From: an uncultured Marinococcus sp.
GTDB taxonomy: Bacteria; Bacillota; Bacilli; Bacillales; Marinococcaceae
Length of the DNA stretch: 64,000 nt
NCBI RefSeq assembly: GCF_947493875.1
Contig: NZ_CANLSU010000007.1
Span: 62,001-126,000, forward strand
Direction: 5' to 3'
A program made the translations under genes and the position numbers. The notes under the pieces are model-generated. The model had not been told where the DNA came from and ran no database searches. It saw nothing but the letters and a program-made list of their open reading frames with translations. Each line of letters begins with the position of its first letter. Positions within the stretch are counted from its first letter, which is position 1. Below are positions 7,775 through 16,953 of this stretch, one piece after another.

Positions 7775-8578
7775 ATGGAACGAATTTATTACGGGGACCA
7801 TCCGGAGCAGTTTGGAGACCTTCGCCTGCCCGAAGGAGAAGGCCCTTTTCCTTTAGCAATTGTTATTCACGGAGGTTTTTGGAGAATGCCCTTCGGTCTC
7901 GATATTATTCAGGACGCAGCGGAGGATTTAACCCGGGAGGGCATTGCCACATGGAATATCGAATACCGGCGCGTCGGCCATGAAGGCGGTGGATGGCCGG
8001 GAACATTTAACGACGTTGGCAGGGCCGCTGACTATGTCAGGGAGCTCGCAGCCATTCATCCCATCGACGTTCGGCGGGTATTTACCATTGGCCATTCCGC
8101 TGGGGGACAGCTAGCCTTATGGCTCGCTGCCAGGCCATTCCTGCCGGCTACCAGCGAGCTGTCCCATTTCGCTGAGCCATTATCCATCCACGGGGCAGTG
8201 AGCCTCGCCGGAGTGCTCGATATGCATCTGATGCACGAGATACACGATTACCGCAACAAAGCCACGGATGCAAAAGAACCTATGGACCCCGTCGCAGATC
8301 TACTCGGCGGTTCCCCGGATGAGTTTCCTGAGCGCTATACTGAAACGTCACCGTTTGATCTGATTCCTATTGATGTGCCCCAGATACTCGTGCACGGAGC
8401 GCTCGATGTGAACGTACCGGTTGGCATCAGCGCGCAGTACCACCAGGCAGCAAAAATCGGCTACCGGTCCATACGGTATCTCGAACTCCCGGACGCAGAG
8501 CATTTTATGCTTACCGATATACAAACCGATGCCTGGAGCCTGATTAAAGAAGAAATCCATGAGATGCTATCTTTATAG
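7775..8578 (+). CDS. Alpha/beta hydrolase, kynurenine formamidase/BD-FAE-like
   Basis: A 267-residue alpha/beta hydrolase. The oxyanion motif HGGFW is at residues 32-36, and GHSAGG gives the nucleophile Ser108. A late Asp in HGALDVNVP and a His in DAEHFM complete a plausible triad. HGGFW together with the short size is seen in arylformamidases and feruloyl/acetyl esterases. The frame is open upstream, but the ATG at 7775 has GGAGGG at the proper distance. It is divergent from the Cse60-like gene. The natural ester or amide is unknown. Confidence 0.85.
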   Translation: MERIYYGDHPEQFGDLRLPEGEGPFPLAIVIHGGFWRMPFGLDIIQDAAEDLTREGIATWNIEYRRVGHEGGGWPGTFNDVGRAADYVRELAAIHPIDVRRVFTIGHSAGGQLALWLAARPFLPATSELSHFAEPLSIHGAVSLAGVLDMHLMHEIHDYRNKATDAKEPMDPVADLLGGSPDEFPERYTETSPFDLIPIDVPQILVHGALDVNVPVGISAQYHQAAKIGYRSIRYLELPDAEHFMLTDIQTDAWSLIKEEIHEMLSL

Positions 8579-8616
8579 ATTCGCTTATATAAAAACAAGA
8601 ATATAAATTTAATAAT

Positions 8617-8644
8617 AAAAAACCGGCGCCTCTGCCGGTTTTTT
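8617..8644. terminator. Bidirectional terminator
   Basis: AAAAAACCGGC and GCCGGTTTTTT form a perfect hairpin between two convergent genes. Confidence 0.9.
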
Positions 8645-9497
8645 ATTGAGACTGCAGGTGAAAACCAATGTGTTCGAGTGCAGCTTCAAGATTTCTTGAA
8701 ATATGAATATTCATTTTTAAAATTTCATTGTTGCTCAACTCGTGCCGGGCGATCGCCGGAGATATTCCTGTCAGCAAAATGTTGACTCCCATGAGCTTGA
8801 GGGCATGAATGACGTTTATAAACACGTGCGGAAATTCACCATCCACGATCACAAGTCCGGACAAATCAATCACAAGGTGCTCAATTTTTTGAGCCGCGGC
8901 GTACTCGAGAACGGTCCGGGTAATAATTTCAGCCCGTTTTTCATCAATAATTCCCTGAACCGGAAGAATCGAAATACCTTTTCTGACCGGGATGATCGGC
9001 ACATTTAAAAACCCGAGGTTGTACTGGGTATGGTCAAGCTCGATAATATGGGCAAGCACCTCTCCCATGGCTTTTAAGTAATCTATATCCTCCTGGCTGA
9101 ATATTTTTTCCTCCGGATCCATGACGCAGAGCGTTCCGAATACGTTGCCGTTCAGATCGGTCAGCGTGACGCCAAGGAATCCCTTCATTTGCAGCTGGGA
9201 GGTCACCTCTAGTTCTTTTGTCATCACGTCTTTGGTCAGGTCCTCGGTACAGAGTGCATCTTCCTCGTTCATGATAATTTTTCTGCAGTATGTATCACTG
9301 TATTCTACTGAAAAGCCTTCAGGAATAATTTCTTCTTTTTTATTGAACGTGCTGATGACAGTCATTTCATTACTGCCGCGCTTTGTAATATACGCTGTAT
9401 TCACATCAAGCTGGTCGGCTATTAAATTAAACATTTTTTGCGAAACGGATTTCAACGATGGAAATTCGGTCGAATCCAGACTATATTCTTTTTGCAA
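8643..9497 (-). CDS. GAF-STAS protein, RsbR-like stressosome component
   Basis: A 284-residue two-domain protein. The N-terminal part is a GAF-type sensor domain (TYCRKIIMNEEDAL, GFLGVTLTDLNGNVFGTLCVMD), and the last 120 residues are a STAS domain of the RsbR class (LVIDLSGLVIVDG, LKLMGVNILLTGISPAIA). RsbR proteins form stressosomes with RsbS and RsbT and control sigma-B; other paralogues have non-haem globin or LOV sensors. The positions where RsbR has phosphorylated Thr appear as Gly and His here (aligned from memory). The start was set at TTG, since GGAGG lies eight bases before it; the in-frame ATG 18 bases upstream has no site. Single gene. Confidence 0.75.
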   Translation of the reverse strand: MQKEYSLDSTEFPSLKSVSQKMFNLIADQLDVNTAYITKRGSNEMTVISTFNKKEEIIPEGFSVEYSDTYCRKIIMNEEDALCTEDLTKDVMTKELEVTSQLQMKGFLGVTLTDLNGNVFGTLCVMDPEEKIFSQEDIDYLKAMGEVLAHIIELDHTQYNLGFLNVPIIPVRKGISILPVQGIIDEKRAEIITRTVLEYAAAQKIEHLVIDLSGLVIVDGEFPHVFINVIHALKLMGVNILLTGISPAIARHELSNNEILKMNIHISRNLEAALEHIGFHLQSQ

Positions 9498-9634
9498 TTT
9501 TTGTTCCTCCAACATTTAGTTTAATTGCGGGGGCGATTTGCACATTAGAATTATTATAATACTTTTCCTTTTCCCAAACAATACATGTGTCTTTAGTATG
9601 GTATAAATGTTTATTTAGTATGTATTTTCATACA

Positions 9635-9660
9635 CAAAAAAGCCAGGGTGATCCCCTGAC
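9635..9660 (-). terminator. Terminator of the siderophore operon
   Basis: GTCAGGG and CCCTGGC pair with one G-U and run into six T on the minus strand, directly after the last synthetase gene. Confidence 0.8.
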
Positions 9661-11460
9661 TCAAGTGTAAAGCGTATGGACTGTAAAGAGCGCGTTTTCA
9701 ACGAATCCATGCTCTGAAGCGTGCGGACGGTCCTCTCCGTCTCCGTATCCGTAATCAAGCATGCGGTTTCGATTCAGGCAAAGCTTCACCATGGCTGGCT
9801 GAAAAAGATTAAAAAGCTCAAAGCGTCCAGCGAGCTCCGGGAAACGTTTTTGATACGCTTCAATTGTTTCCACTGTCATTTTCCAGAATGTATGCTCTGC
9901 AAGTAAATTTTCCCGGTCAAGCAGATCCGACAGGTAGCGGAAGTGGCAGATGAACAGTCCCGTGAAGATAAACTGTACGAGTCCTTCCGGCGGTTCGCAC
10001 CGCAGAACCTGCTTTAAGTCCTCCGGAAGGTCTTCAAGCTCCGGCAGCTGCTGGTCACTCACATTTACGTCATCTACGAAGTCTTTCATAATAAGCCGGT
10101 GCGGTTCGTAGTTCTTTAATACCACGATCGTATTCTGGCCGTGCGGTGAAAAAACGGTGCCGTATTTATACATGTAATGCAGCAGCGGAGGAAGCACGGA
10201 ATCAAACAGCTGTTTGATCCACGCTTCTGTACTTAATCCCGACCGCTCCACGTATTCCAGCACCAAAGGCTTTCCATTCGCATCTTCGTGCAGAAGGGCC
10301 GCCAGCGTTACTGGTTTTTCCTCCTCTTCCACAGCCGTATAAATACTTTCTCTCCAGACAGCCCCCAGCATTTCTGTATACTGGTACGGCACTCCCTCCA
10401 GATGATGAAACGTGGGGTGTGGCACATCGATCGTCTCTGTTTCCCCGAGCAGCCCCACCCTACACGTACCCCTCAGGAACGGGTCTTTGTCCTTGACCGC
10501 CTGAATCCACTTCGTCACTTCCGGGGCCGCCATTGTCCGCTCACTGGGCAGGCCCCGGTACACCAGCGTATTCAAAATACTTACCGGAAGCTTCACATGT
10601 TTTTTTGTTTTATGCTCTGTATTTACGAACGTACGAATCGATTGCTGCGGAAGGTATGTGTCTTCTGAATACTGCAATGGAATAATCCATCCTTTGGCAA
10701 TGTACTCAGCGTAAAGCGTCACAATGTGATTGTCCCACTGCCAGGCATGCACCGGCATGTAATAATAGTCCTCCGCTTCTCTCCCGGCCCGGTTTATAAG
10801 ATCGCGAAAATGTTTTCGTTCACTCTCATTCAGTTCCTCTTCTATTAAACGATGGTAACCGTCAGCGTGTACCGTTTGAAACGAAGCTGCTTTCTTGTGG
10901 ACCGCTATCCAGAACAAACGAACCTTCTGCTTGTGTTCAGGAGCATAAGAAAGATAATCCTGAAAGCTGAAGCCAATGCGGCCTTTATTGTAAGTGATCC
11001 ATGGATGCCCGCCCATTTCTCCTTCAAGACGCAAATAATCCATTTCCGCAAGCTCGGCAGCTGTCGTTTGTTTGTCCAGCAAATGGCAGTCTGCGATCAG
11101 GGTATGATAATATTCTTTCAGTAAATGGCCGGCGGTCTCACTCGAGATCGGTGCCATTTGCTGAAGTTCAAGCAGAAAAGCATCTGCCCGCACAGGTACT
11201 TCTACATCATGTTCTTTTTTTACGATGCTTTCCGGGTACACATGGACACTGTCAAAAAGCCGCTTGCGTGCAGAAAATGTATAAACTGCTCCAGAGGCTT
11301 CTACTTGAAGCGTTTGGGGGTCGCCTTCTTTTACAATATCTGCTTCTATAATAGCTTCATACAAAAATTCCTGGAGCATCTTCGCCGTTAACCGCTGATT
11401 CGCTTCCTCCCAGTGCCGCTGTTGGACGGCCCCAAAGGATTCATCCGTATATGGATTCAT
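9661..11460 (-). CDS. NIS siderophore synthetase, IucA/IucC family (RhbF position)
   Basis: A 599-residue NRPS-independent siderophore synthetase. These enzymes adenylate a citrate carboxylate and condense it with an amine or hydroxylamine. The ATP- and citrate-binding features of the family are visible: the region around LPQQSIRTF, KLPVSILNTLVYRG near the middle, and SPHGQNTIV followed by LIMKDFVDD in the last third. Length is normal. It is the last gene of the operon, in the place of rhbF in the rhizobactin 1021 cluster, and would be expected to make the second amide bond of a citrate dihydroxamate. Confidence 0.88.
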   Translation of the reverse strand: MNPYTDESFGAVQQRHWEEANQRLTAKMLQEFLYEAIIEADIVKEGDPQTLQVEASGAVYTFSARKRLFDSVHVYPESIVKKEHDVEVPVRADAFLLELQQMAPISSETAGHLLKEYYHTLIADCHLLDKQTTAAELAEMDYLRLEGEMGGHPWITYNKGRIGFSFQDYLSYAPEHKQKVRLFWIAVHKKAASFQTVHADGYHRLIEEELNESERKHFRDLINRAGREAEDYYYMPVHAWQWDNHIVTLYAEYIAKGWIIPLQYSEDTYLPQQSIRTFVNTEHKTKKHVKLPVSILNTLVYRGLPSERTMAAPEVTKWIQAVKDKDPFLRGTCRVGLLGETETIDVPHPTFHHLEGVPYQYTEMLGAVWRESIYTAVEEEEKPVTLAALLHEDANGKPLVLEYVERSGLSTEAWIKQLFDSVLPPLLHYMYKYGTVFSPHGQNTIVVLKNYEPHRLIMKDFVDDVNVSDQQLPELEDLPEDLKQVLRCEPPEGLVQFIFTGLFICHFRYLSDLLDRENLLAEHTFWKMTVETIEAYQKRFPELAGRFELFNLFQPAMVKLCLNRNRMLDYGYGDGEDRPHASEHGFVENALFTVHTLYT

Positions 11461-11499
11461 TTGTTTTCTTCCCTTCTTTTTAGGATTAGGATCACAGGT

Positions 11500-12816
11500 T
11501 TACGCGAAAACCCCGGTCTTTTTTCTCTCAAATTGCTGGAAAACATTTTTGGTCCGGACAGGGTAAACCTCCCGGCCGGCGATTTGGTTAATAATGACCG
11601 CGTTCCGATGCGCTCCAAGCCCGAGATCCGGCGCCCCAACGCCGTGTGTGTGCATTTCACCGTTTTGAATAAACACATGACGGTTCCTTTCAGCCTGTAC
11701 AGCGCGGTACTTTTCATCAATCTGCAGACGCCCGTGTTTATCACGCTGCAGCCTTGCTTCGATACCTTTTAAAAACGGCTGTGGAGACGGCTGATAGCCT
11801 GTCGCAGCGATTAACGCTTCCGTTTCTTCTGTGTATTCCGTGCCGTAGTTAATCTCCCTCAAAAACAGCTTCATTTTGCCGGCGGGCATTCTCTCCATGT
11901 TCATCACTTCCGTATTTGCCTGCAGAGTGATGTCCTCGTTCTCCCCTCCGATCGTCTGCTCATAAAGCTCATCGTACACCGCAGCTATGGTGTCAGCGCT
12001 GATCCCTTTATACAGAAGATCCTGCTTCTGGAGCAGCTGCTCCTTTGTGTAAGAATCAAGGTGGTAGAAATAACTAATATATTCCGGCGAAAAATGCTCC
12101 AGCCCGAGCTTGGAATACTCCATCGGGAAAAATCCTGAAGACCTTGTATACCAACGCAGACTGTAGCCATATTCAGGCCGGTTCTTTAACAGATCGAGAA
12201 AAACTTCAGCGGCGCTCTGTCCGGATCCTGCCACCGTAATGCTCTCCTTTTGAAGAAGCTCCTTCCGGCGGTACCGGTAACCAGCAGAATGGCAGACATC
12301 TCCTCCCTTTTCTGCCCAGAAGGGAAGCGACGGTTTCGTGCCCGTACCTGTCACGATGTGCCGGGTATAGTAGTATTCGGTTGTTTTCCCATTCGAACGT
12401 ACCGCTTCCACTTTATACAGGCTGCTTTCTTCCAGAAAGGACACATTGGCCACATACCGGCCAAACCGGCAAGAGGAAAGCTTGTCCGCTGCCCACTGGC
12501 AGTAGTCATTGTATTCACGACGAGGAATATGAAATTTTTCATAGAAATAAAAAGCATACAGCCGATCCTTTTCCTGTAAATACTGCAAAAAGGAGTAGGG
12601 ACTCTTTGGGTCTGCCATTGTGACCAGATCAGCAAGAAAAGGAACCTGCAGACTGGCGCCATCGAGCAGCATACCGCCGTGCCATTCAAATGATTCATTT
12701 TCATCCAGGAATACGCCTTGTATTCCCGATACGTTTTCCACAAGCGCTGCCATCCCAAGGTTGAATGGCCCAATGCCTATGCCAAGTACGTCATATACTT
12801 CTGTTTCAGCTGCCAC
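11500..12816 (-). CDS. Diamine N-hydroxylase (IucD/RhbE family flavin monooxygenase)
   Basis: A 438-residue FAD- and NADPH-dependent N-hydroxylating monooxygenase, which oxidises the terminal amine of lysine, ornithine or a diamine. The FAD motif GIGPFNL is at the N terminus, the NADPH motif VAGSGQSAAEV is near residue 190, and ATGYQ and DLGLGAHRNAVI close the C-terminal half. The GTG at 12816 was chosen because GGAGG lies eight bases upstream; the first in-frame TTG overlaps that site. It overlaps the preceding acetyltransferase by 11 bases. In the rhizobactin-type pathway the substrate would be 1,3-diaminopropane. Confidence 0.87.
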   Translation of the reverse strand: MAAETEVYDVLGIGIGPFNLGMAALVENVSGIQGVFLDENESFEWHGGMLLDGASLQVPFLADLVTMADPKSPYSFLQYLQEKDRLYAFYFYEKFHIPRREYNDYCQWAADKLSSCRFGRYVANVSFLEESSLYKVEAVRSNGKTTEYYYTRHIVTGTGTKPSLPFWAEKGGDVCHSAGYRYRRKELLQKESITVAGSGQSAAEVFLDLLKNRPEYGYSLRWYTRSSGFFPMEYSKLGLEHFSPEYISYFYHLDSYTKEQLLQKQDLLYKGISADTIAAVYDELYEQTIGGENEDITLQANTEVMNMERMPAGKMKLFLREINYGTEYTEETEALIAATGYQPSPQPFLKGIEARLQRDKHGRLQIDEKYRAVQAERNRHVFIQNGEMHTHGVGAPDLGLGAHRNAVIINQIAGREVYPVRTKNVFQQFERKKTGVFA

Positions 12817-13396
12817 CGGCTGTCCCTCCTTCAAATGTCTCCCGTCTGCAAACCATTAGAAGCCCCCGTTTATCCGGCAGATCCACCGGCTTCACAGGCT
12901 CAAACCCCGCTTTTTTAAACACATGAATCATTTTGCCGTTGGTGATATCGGGCTCTGCAATGATCCGGGCTGTCCGGGCGTGTTGAAACTGCATCGAAAG
13001 CATAGCCTTTAAAAGCGGCAGGGCGTAGCCTCTGCCTGTTTCTTCCGGAGGCCCAATCAAAAGGTGTACACCCTGATCTCCCGGTTCCGCCCTGTAATAG
13101 GAACCAATGACGTCATCTGCTGCCCAATACACTTCCCAGTAGCTGACCGGACGTCCGTCGATCTCTCCGATGTAAAGTGTCTGATGGGCATCATTAAGCG
13201 CCTTATGCAGATGGGTTTGATATTTACTTTCACTTATATTCAGCTGCCAAAATGGCACCACGTGAGCCTGATGCATCCAGCCGTGCAGCAGGTGAAAGTC
13301 GGCTGTTTCATCAACTGCGCGGAATTGAATGCGTTCACCTGCCTGCCCGTCCGGCTCCCGGGTAAACGTATGAGAATTAGATTGCTGGGCTTTCAT
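12806..13396 (-). CDS. Siderophore hydroxamate acetyltransferase (AlcB/RhbD-type GNAT)
   Basis: A 196-residue acetyltransferase of the AlcB/IucB group, which acetylates the N-hydroxylated amine to give the hydroxamate. The start of the domain is FHLLHGWMHQAHVVPFWQL and the acetyl-CoA region is LIGPPEETGRGYALPLLKAM. The C-terminal DITNGKMIHVFKKAGFEP is typical of the group. It overlaps the synthetase gene before it by 20 bases and the monooxygenase after it by 11, so the three are translated as a unit. Confidence 0.87.
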   Translation of the reverse strand: MKAQQSNSHTFTREPDGQAGERIQFRAVDETADFHLLHGWMHQAHVVPFWQLNISESKYQTHLHKALNDAHQTLYIGEIDGRPVSYWEVYWAADDVIGSYYRAEPGDQGVHLLIGPPEETGRGYALPLLKAMLSMQFQHARTARIIAEPDITNGKMIHVFKKAGFEPVKPVDLPDKRGLLMVCRRETFEGGTAGGS

Positions 13397-15134
13397 GCTG
13401 CAAGCACTCCTTTGCGGTCAACGGGTTTGAAATATGAATATAAACGGACTGTTCAGCAAGGGAGCCGACCAATTCATCCATATCAAAAAAACGGGTCAGC
13501 AGATTACCCTTGGAAGGGATTGTTTCGTGTTCAAGGAGACTTTCAGTTAAGGCAGAACGGCCGAATGATTTTTCTGCATCTTCAAGCTCTTCACGCAGTA
13601 TTCGCAGCAGCTCCGCCTCTTCAATCAATTCTGAAGCGCCGAAGCCGTTAATCAGTCCAAACAAATGGTTGATAAAAAAGTAGTAACGAAAGCGTTCGTC
13701 TGCAATGTCATCTGCGCATACCGTATCGCTTGAAGCATTCAGCTCCGGTACGTACTCCTTTAAGTGGGCTTCCTTCGAGCGCGCAAAATAGTAGCCCTGG
13801 TTGTCCCGGTAATAAAACACCTGCGGATAGCCGCCGGTAAAACGCACGACGGAATTCTGCTGATGGGCTTCAAGCGCAATGCCGTGGGTCATATACAGCC
13901 AAAGCATCGGATGCAGGGAGATTGATAAATACTTCCTGAACCAGTCCCGGCTTACCTCGGCAGTGCTCCGGTTTTCTGCCTGAGCAAGGCTTCGGATCAG
14001 ATTGCCTAGCATACTGCCTTCTCCGTAAGCATCGTGCACCAGCCCTGCGGCCAATGATACCTGGTCGTCCATAGTTTCCTGAAAAGGGTTTTGCCGGATA
14101 ATCGTTTCAAAGCCTGTTTCTTCTTCACCTTTAAGGGCGATGTATGCTGGGTCACGAACAATTTCAAATTCCGGAAAAAACCGTGCTGCCTCTTTCCCAA
14201 TCCGGCTCTGCATCAGCTGTTCCACTTCTACACCGCGCACGAGTTCCTTTTTTTGATTCACACGCAGGGAATTGGTAACCTTCACCGGAATAGAGACTTT
14301 GAACATATAAGGTGACTGCTCATGGTAAAGTGTCCGGATCGAGGAGGTCGCTGTAAAGCTCCGGCCAGCCGGGCCAAGGTACGCTAATTCTCCCTGGTCT
14401 AACTTCTGCTGAATGGGTTCCTGCCGGAGCATGGCCTCTGCCTGAAGCGGATGCACCGGCAGCAGAGCATACCCATCATCCAAGAGACAATAGTTTTTTT
14501 TAAATAGTTCCTCTGTCTCTGGCGCATTTTGGAGCTCGTTTTTCACGATAGCTGACGCACTTTCTTTTTCCATCGATGCTTCCTCCACCTGCTCTGATGG
14601 CGCCCGGAAGAAATGCATTTGAAAACGTCCGCCGGTTTCCGGGGAATACAGGTCTCTTTCCTCTTCGCGTTCCATTCCCTGACGGCTTTTAGGGGTCGGG
14701 TGCAGCAGATGCCCGAGCAGAAGGGCCTGTTCTGAATCAATGTAGCGGGAGACCATTTCCCCCTTCTGCTCTTTGCGTGCTTCCAAAAACAGTTCTGTGA
14801 GCTCAAGGCTCTGCAGCACCCGCTGCATCATCTCTTCTCTCCCTCCGTGATCACCGTACTCAAGCGAAAGCTCCTTCAAAAGCAAAGCCCCGGTGGTCAG
14901 CACATCAAGCTCAAGCAGGGGACCGCTTTCCTGGGTTTTATAATAAACCGGAAAATGAAAGATATGGCGGTGGGTCAGCGACCGGTACTTCACTGGAAGA
15001 ATCAGCTCGATTTTCTGACGGGAGAGCTCCACGCGGTATTGCGCCTCTTCCCAGACACCGCTTCCGGTTTCACGCAAATAACAATTGATAAAGCTCTGCA
15101 TCGAAGCTTCTGCTGCTTGTTGTTTAAAATTCAA
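13377..15134 (-). CDS. NIS siderophore synthetase, IucA/IucC family (RhbC position)
   Basis: A 585-residue synthetase paralogous to the one at 9661. The family's motifs are present: ALLPVHPLQAE, FTATSSIRTLYHE, KVSIPVKVTNSLRVN and ALEAHQQNSVV. It would make the first citrate amide. The longest frame begins at 15179, but there is no ribosome site there. The TTG at 15134 has AGGAGG seven bases upstream and overlaps the end of the decarboxylase gene by 11 bases, typical of coupled genes; a GTG one codon earlier is the alternative. Confidence 0.87.
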   Translation of the reverse strand: MNFKQQAAEASMQSFINCYLRETGSGVWEEAQYRVELSRQKIELILPVKYRSLTHRHIFHFPVYYKTQESGPLLELDVLTTGALLLKELSLEYGDHGGREEMMQRVLQSLELTELFLEARKEQKGEMVSRYIDSEQALLLGHLLHPTPKSRQGMEREEERDLYSPETGGRFQMHFFRAPSEQVEEASMEKESASAIVKNELQNAPETEELFKKNYCLLDDGYALLPVHPLQAEAMLRQEPIQQKLDQGELAYLGPAGRSFTATSSIRTLYHEQSPYMFKVSIPVKVTNSLRVNQKKELVRGVEVEQLMQSRIGKEAARFFPEFEIVRDPAYIALKGEEETGFETIIRQNPFQETMDDQVSLAAGLVHDAYGEGSMLGNLIRSLAQAENRSTAEVSRDWFRKYLSISLHPMLWLYMTHGIALEAHQQNSVVRFTGGYPQVFYYRDNQGYYFARSKEAHLKEYVPELNASSDTVCADDIADERFRYYFFINHLFGLINGFGASELIEEAELLRILREELEDAEKSFGRSALTESLLEHETIPSKGNLLTRFFDMDELVGSLAEQSVYIHISNPLTAKECLQHESPAI

Positions 15135-16638
15135 CACTTTTCCTCCTTCGTAAAATTTCAATTTCCTGTCCTGCTTCAATGACCGACTGGATTACATGAT
15201 CTATATCCTTTTCCGTCGTTAAAGGGTTCAGCAGAGTGCATTTTAAAAACTGTCTGCCGTCTATTTTCGTTTTGGCAATGACTGCTTCGCCTGAGGCATA
15301 TAACTGCTGCTGAATTTCTCTGTTGATCTCACCCTCTTCTGCTTTTTCAAAGGGATGCTCTGTGCAGTATTTAAACACCACTGCATTCATTTCCGGCTTC
15401 ATTACCAGGTGCAGCGCCGGCTCGTCGTTAATTTTTTCCGCGAGACGTTCGGCCTGTTTTAACCCACGGCCTATCATTTCCGCCCATTTTTCCGTTCCGA
15501 GGGTACGGAGCGTCATCAATATTTTAAGTGCATCGAATCGGCGGGTCGTCTGCATCGAATAGTCCACAAGGTTCGTAAAGCCCTCCTCCCTGTCCTCCTC
15601 CGGATTCAAATACTCCGCCCCATGTCTGATAAAACGAAAACTATCCTGGCTCCTGACCAAAAAAGCGCCGCAGCTGACCGGCTGATAAAATAATTTGTGA
15701 AAATCCACCGCCAAAGAATCTGCGTTCTGCATTCCTTCAAGTTTGGCAGTTTGATCACTGCAGAGCGCCAACGCCCCGCCAAATGCTGCGTCCACATGCA
15801 TCCACAGATGCTCTTTATTAGCCGTATGCTGAATATCTAAGAGCGGATCGATGCTTCCAAAATCAGTAGTCCCGGCAGTAGCTACTACGGCAATCGGGTG
15901 CTCCCCGGCTTCCCTTGCCTCCTGAATGAATGCTTCGAGCTTTTCGGTGCTCATCTTTTTATGCTCATCTGTCGGCACGCCTACTACTGACCGCTCTCCC
16001 AGACCAAGCTGAACTGCTGATTTTTTGACTGTGAAGTGTGCTTCCTCTGAACAGAAAATTTTAAATCGGGCTGCTTCCGGGGGAAGCCCGTCGGCTTTTA
16101 CATCATGTGATAATTTCTGTGCGCAGTACTCGTCTCTTGCAAGCAGCAGTCCCATAAAATTCGACTGCGTGCCTCCGGTCGTAAACGTTCCCGCAGCAGT
16201 TTGAGGCAGCTGGTACAATTCACACAGCCAATTCACTACTTCTGTCTCCACTGCCGTCGCTGCCGGACTTTGATCCCAGGAATCCATTGATTGATTTAAA
16301 GCACTCACAATTACATCCGCGCACACCCCGGATAAAAGCGGCGGGCAATGCAGATGCGCCATCGCATGAGGGTGGCTGATGTTTAAAGAGGGTGTCATAA
16401 TATGCTCCATTACTTCCTCAAGCACACTATCAAAAGCATGTTCATTCTCTGTGCCGTGAAAGAATTGCTTTACCTGCGGCTCTGCTGCTGCCGGCACAGG
16501 TCCTTCACTTTCATTGAAAAATTCTGCTATACGGGCAGAAGTCTGGGTTAACATTTCAAGAATTCTGCCCTTATCACCAACGTTGGTTAGGAATTCGTTA
16601 TCAAATGCGGTGTGCGATTCTTCCTTTACAACCGGCAT
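15124..16638 (-). CDS. PLP-dependent decarboxylase, L-2,4-diaminobutyrate decarboxylase type
   Basis: A 504-residue group II PLP decarboxylase. The stretch HVDAAFGGALAL holds the His-Asp pair that contacts the cofactor, and VDFHKLFYQP has the Schiff-base Lys. TTGGTQSNFMGLLLARD is also typical. It corresponds to RhbB, which decarboxylates L-2,4-diaminobutyrate to 1,3-diaminopropane. First gene of the siderophore operon, with GGAGGAG before its ATG and two Fur boxes upstream. The partner aminotransferase (RhbA) that supplies diaminobutyrate is not next to it. Lysine or ornithine as substrate cannot be excluded. Confidence 0.84.
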   Translation of the reverse strand: MPVVKEESHTAFDNEFLTNVGDKGRILEMLTQTSARIAEFFNESEGPVPAAAEPQVKQFFHGTENEHAFDSVLEEVMEHIMTPSLNISHPHAMAHLHCPPLLSGVCADVIVSALNQSMDSWDQSPAATAVETEVVNWLCELYQLPQTAAGTFTTGGTQSNFMGLLLARDEYCAQKLSHDVKADGLPPEAARFKIFCSEEAHFTVKKSAVQLGLGERSVVGVPTDEHKKMSTEKLEAFIQEAREAGEHPIAVVATAGTTDFGSIDPLLDIQHTANKEHLWMHVDAAFGGALALCSDQTAKLEGMQNADSLAVDFHKLFYQPVSCGAFLVRSQDSFRFIRHGAEYLNPEEDREEGFTNLVDYSMQTTRRFDALKILMTLRTLGTEKWAEMIGRGLKQAERLAEKINDEPALHLVMKPEMNAVVFKYCTEHPFEKAEEGEINREIQQQLYASGEAVIAKTKIDGRQFLKCTLLNPLTTEKDIDHVIQSVIEAGQEIEILRRRKSVEF

Positions 16639-16667
16639 ATCGTCTCCTCCATTATCTGTTATTTATA

Positions 16668-16686
16668 GATAATGAAAATCATTATC
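16668..16686 (-). promoter_or_regulatory. Fur box 1 of the siderophore operon
   Basis: The 19-mer GATAATGAAAATCATTATC matches the classical Fur consensus at 18 of 19 positions and lies 30 bases upstream of the first siderophore gene. Iron-dependent repression is the expected result. Confidence 0.88.
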
Positions 16687-16744
16687 AATTAAACTGAAAA
16701 AATAAAAGCTTTTCCAAGCTCTTAATTACAATATACACACTAAT

Positions 16745-16759
16745 TGAAAATGATTATCA
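16745..16759 (-). promoter_or_regulatory. Fur box 2 of the siderophore operon
   Basis: TGAAAATGATTATCA matches the 7-1-7 Fur core TGATAATNATTATCA at 14 of 15 positions. It lies about 60 bases further upstream than box 1. The rest of the 315-base gap up to the PRC-barrel gene holds promoters for both directions and no further gene. Confidence 0.8.
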
Positions 16760-16876
16760 AAGTCAACAACTGCTGTGGAATTGATTCAAAGGTTGGTGCC
16801 GGCCGCTTAAACAGTTTAGGTCTATTACCCTTTTCCCCGCCCAGATCGTGACTTAATAGCCACATGCTTTTGACCG

Positions 16877-16916
16877 TTCATGTCGTTGGTTTAAAAACAC
16901 CCCTCTCCGGTAATAA
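16877..16916 (+). promoter_or_regulatory. Possible sigma-B-type promoter of the PRC-barrel gene
   Basis: GTTTAA is followed after 14 bases by GGTAAT, close to the sigma-B pattern GTTTAA-N12-15-GGGTAT. The match of the second box is imperfect, so this is only suggestive. PRC-barrel proteins are often stress-induced in Bacillus. Confidence 0.3.
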
Positions 16917-16953
16917 ACCGGATATCAATAACTATTAGCAGGAGGTGCAGCAA

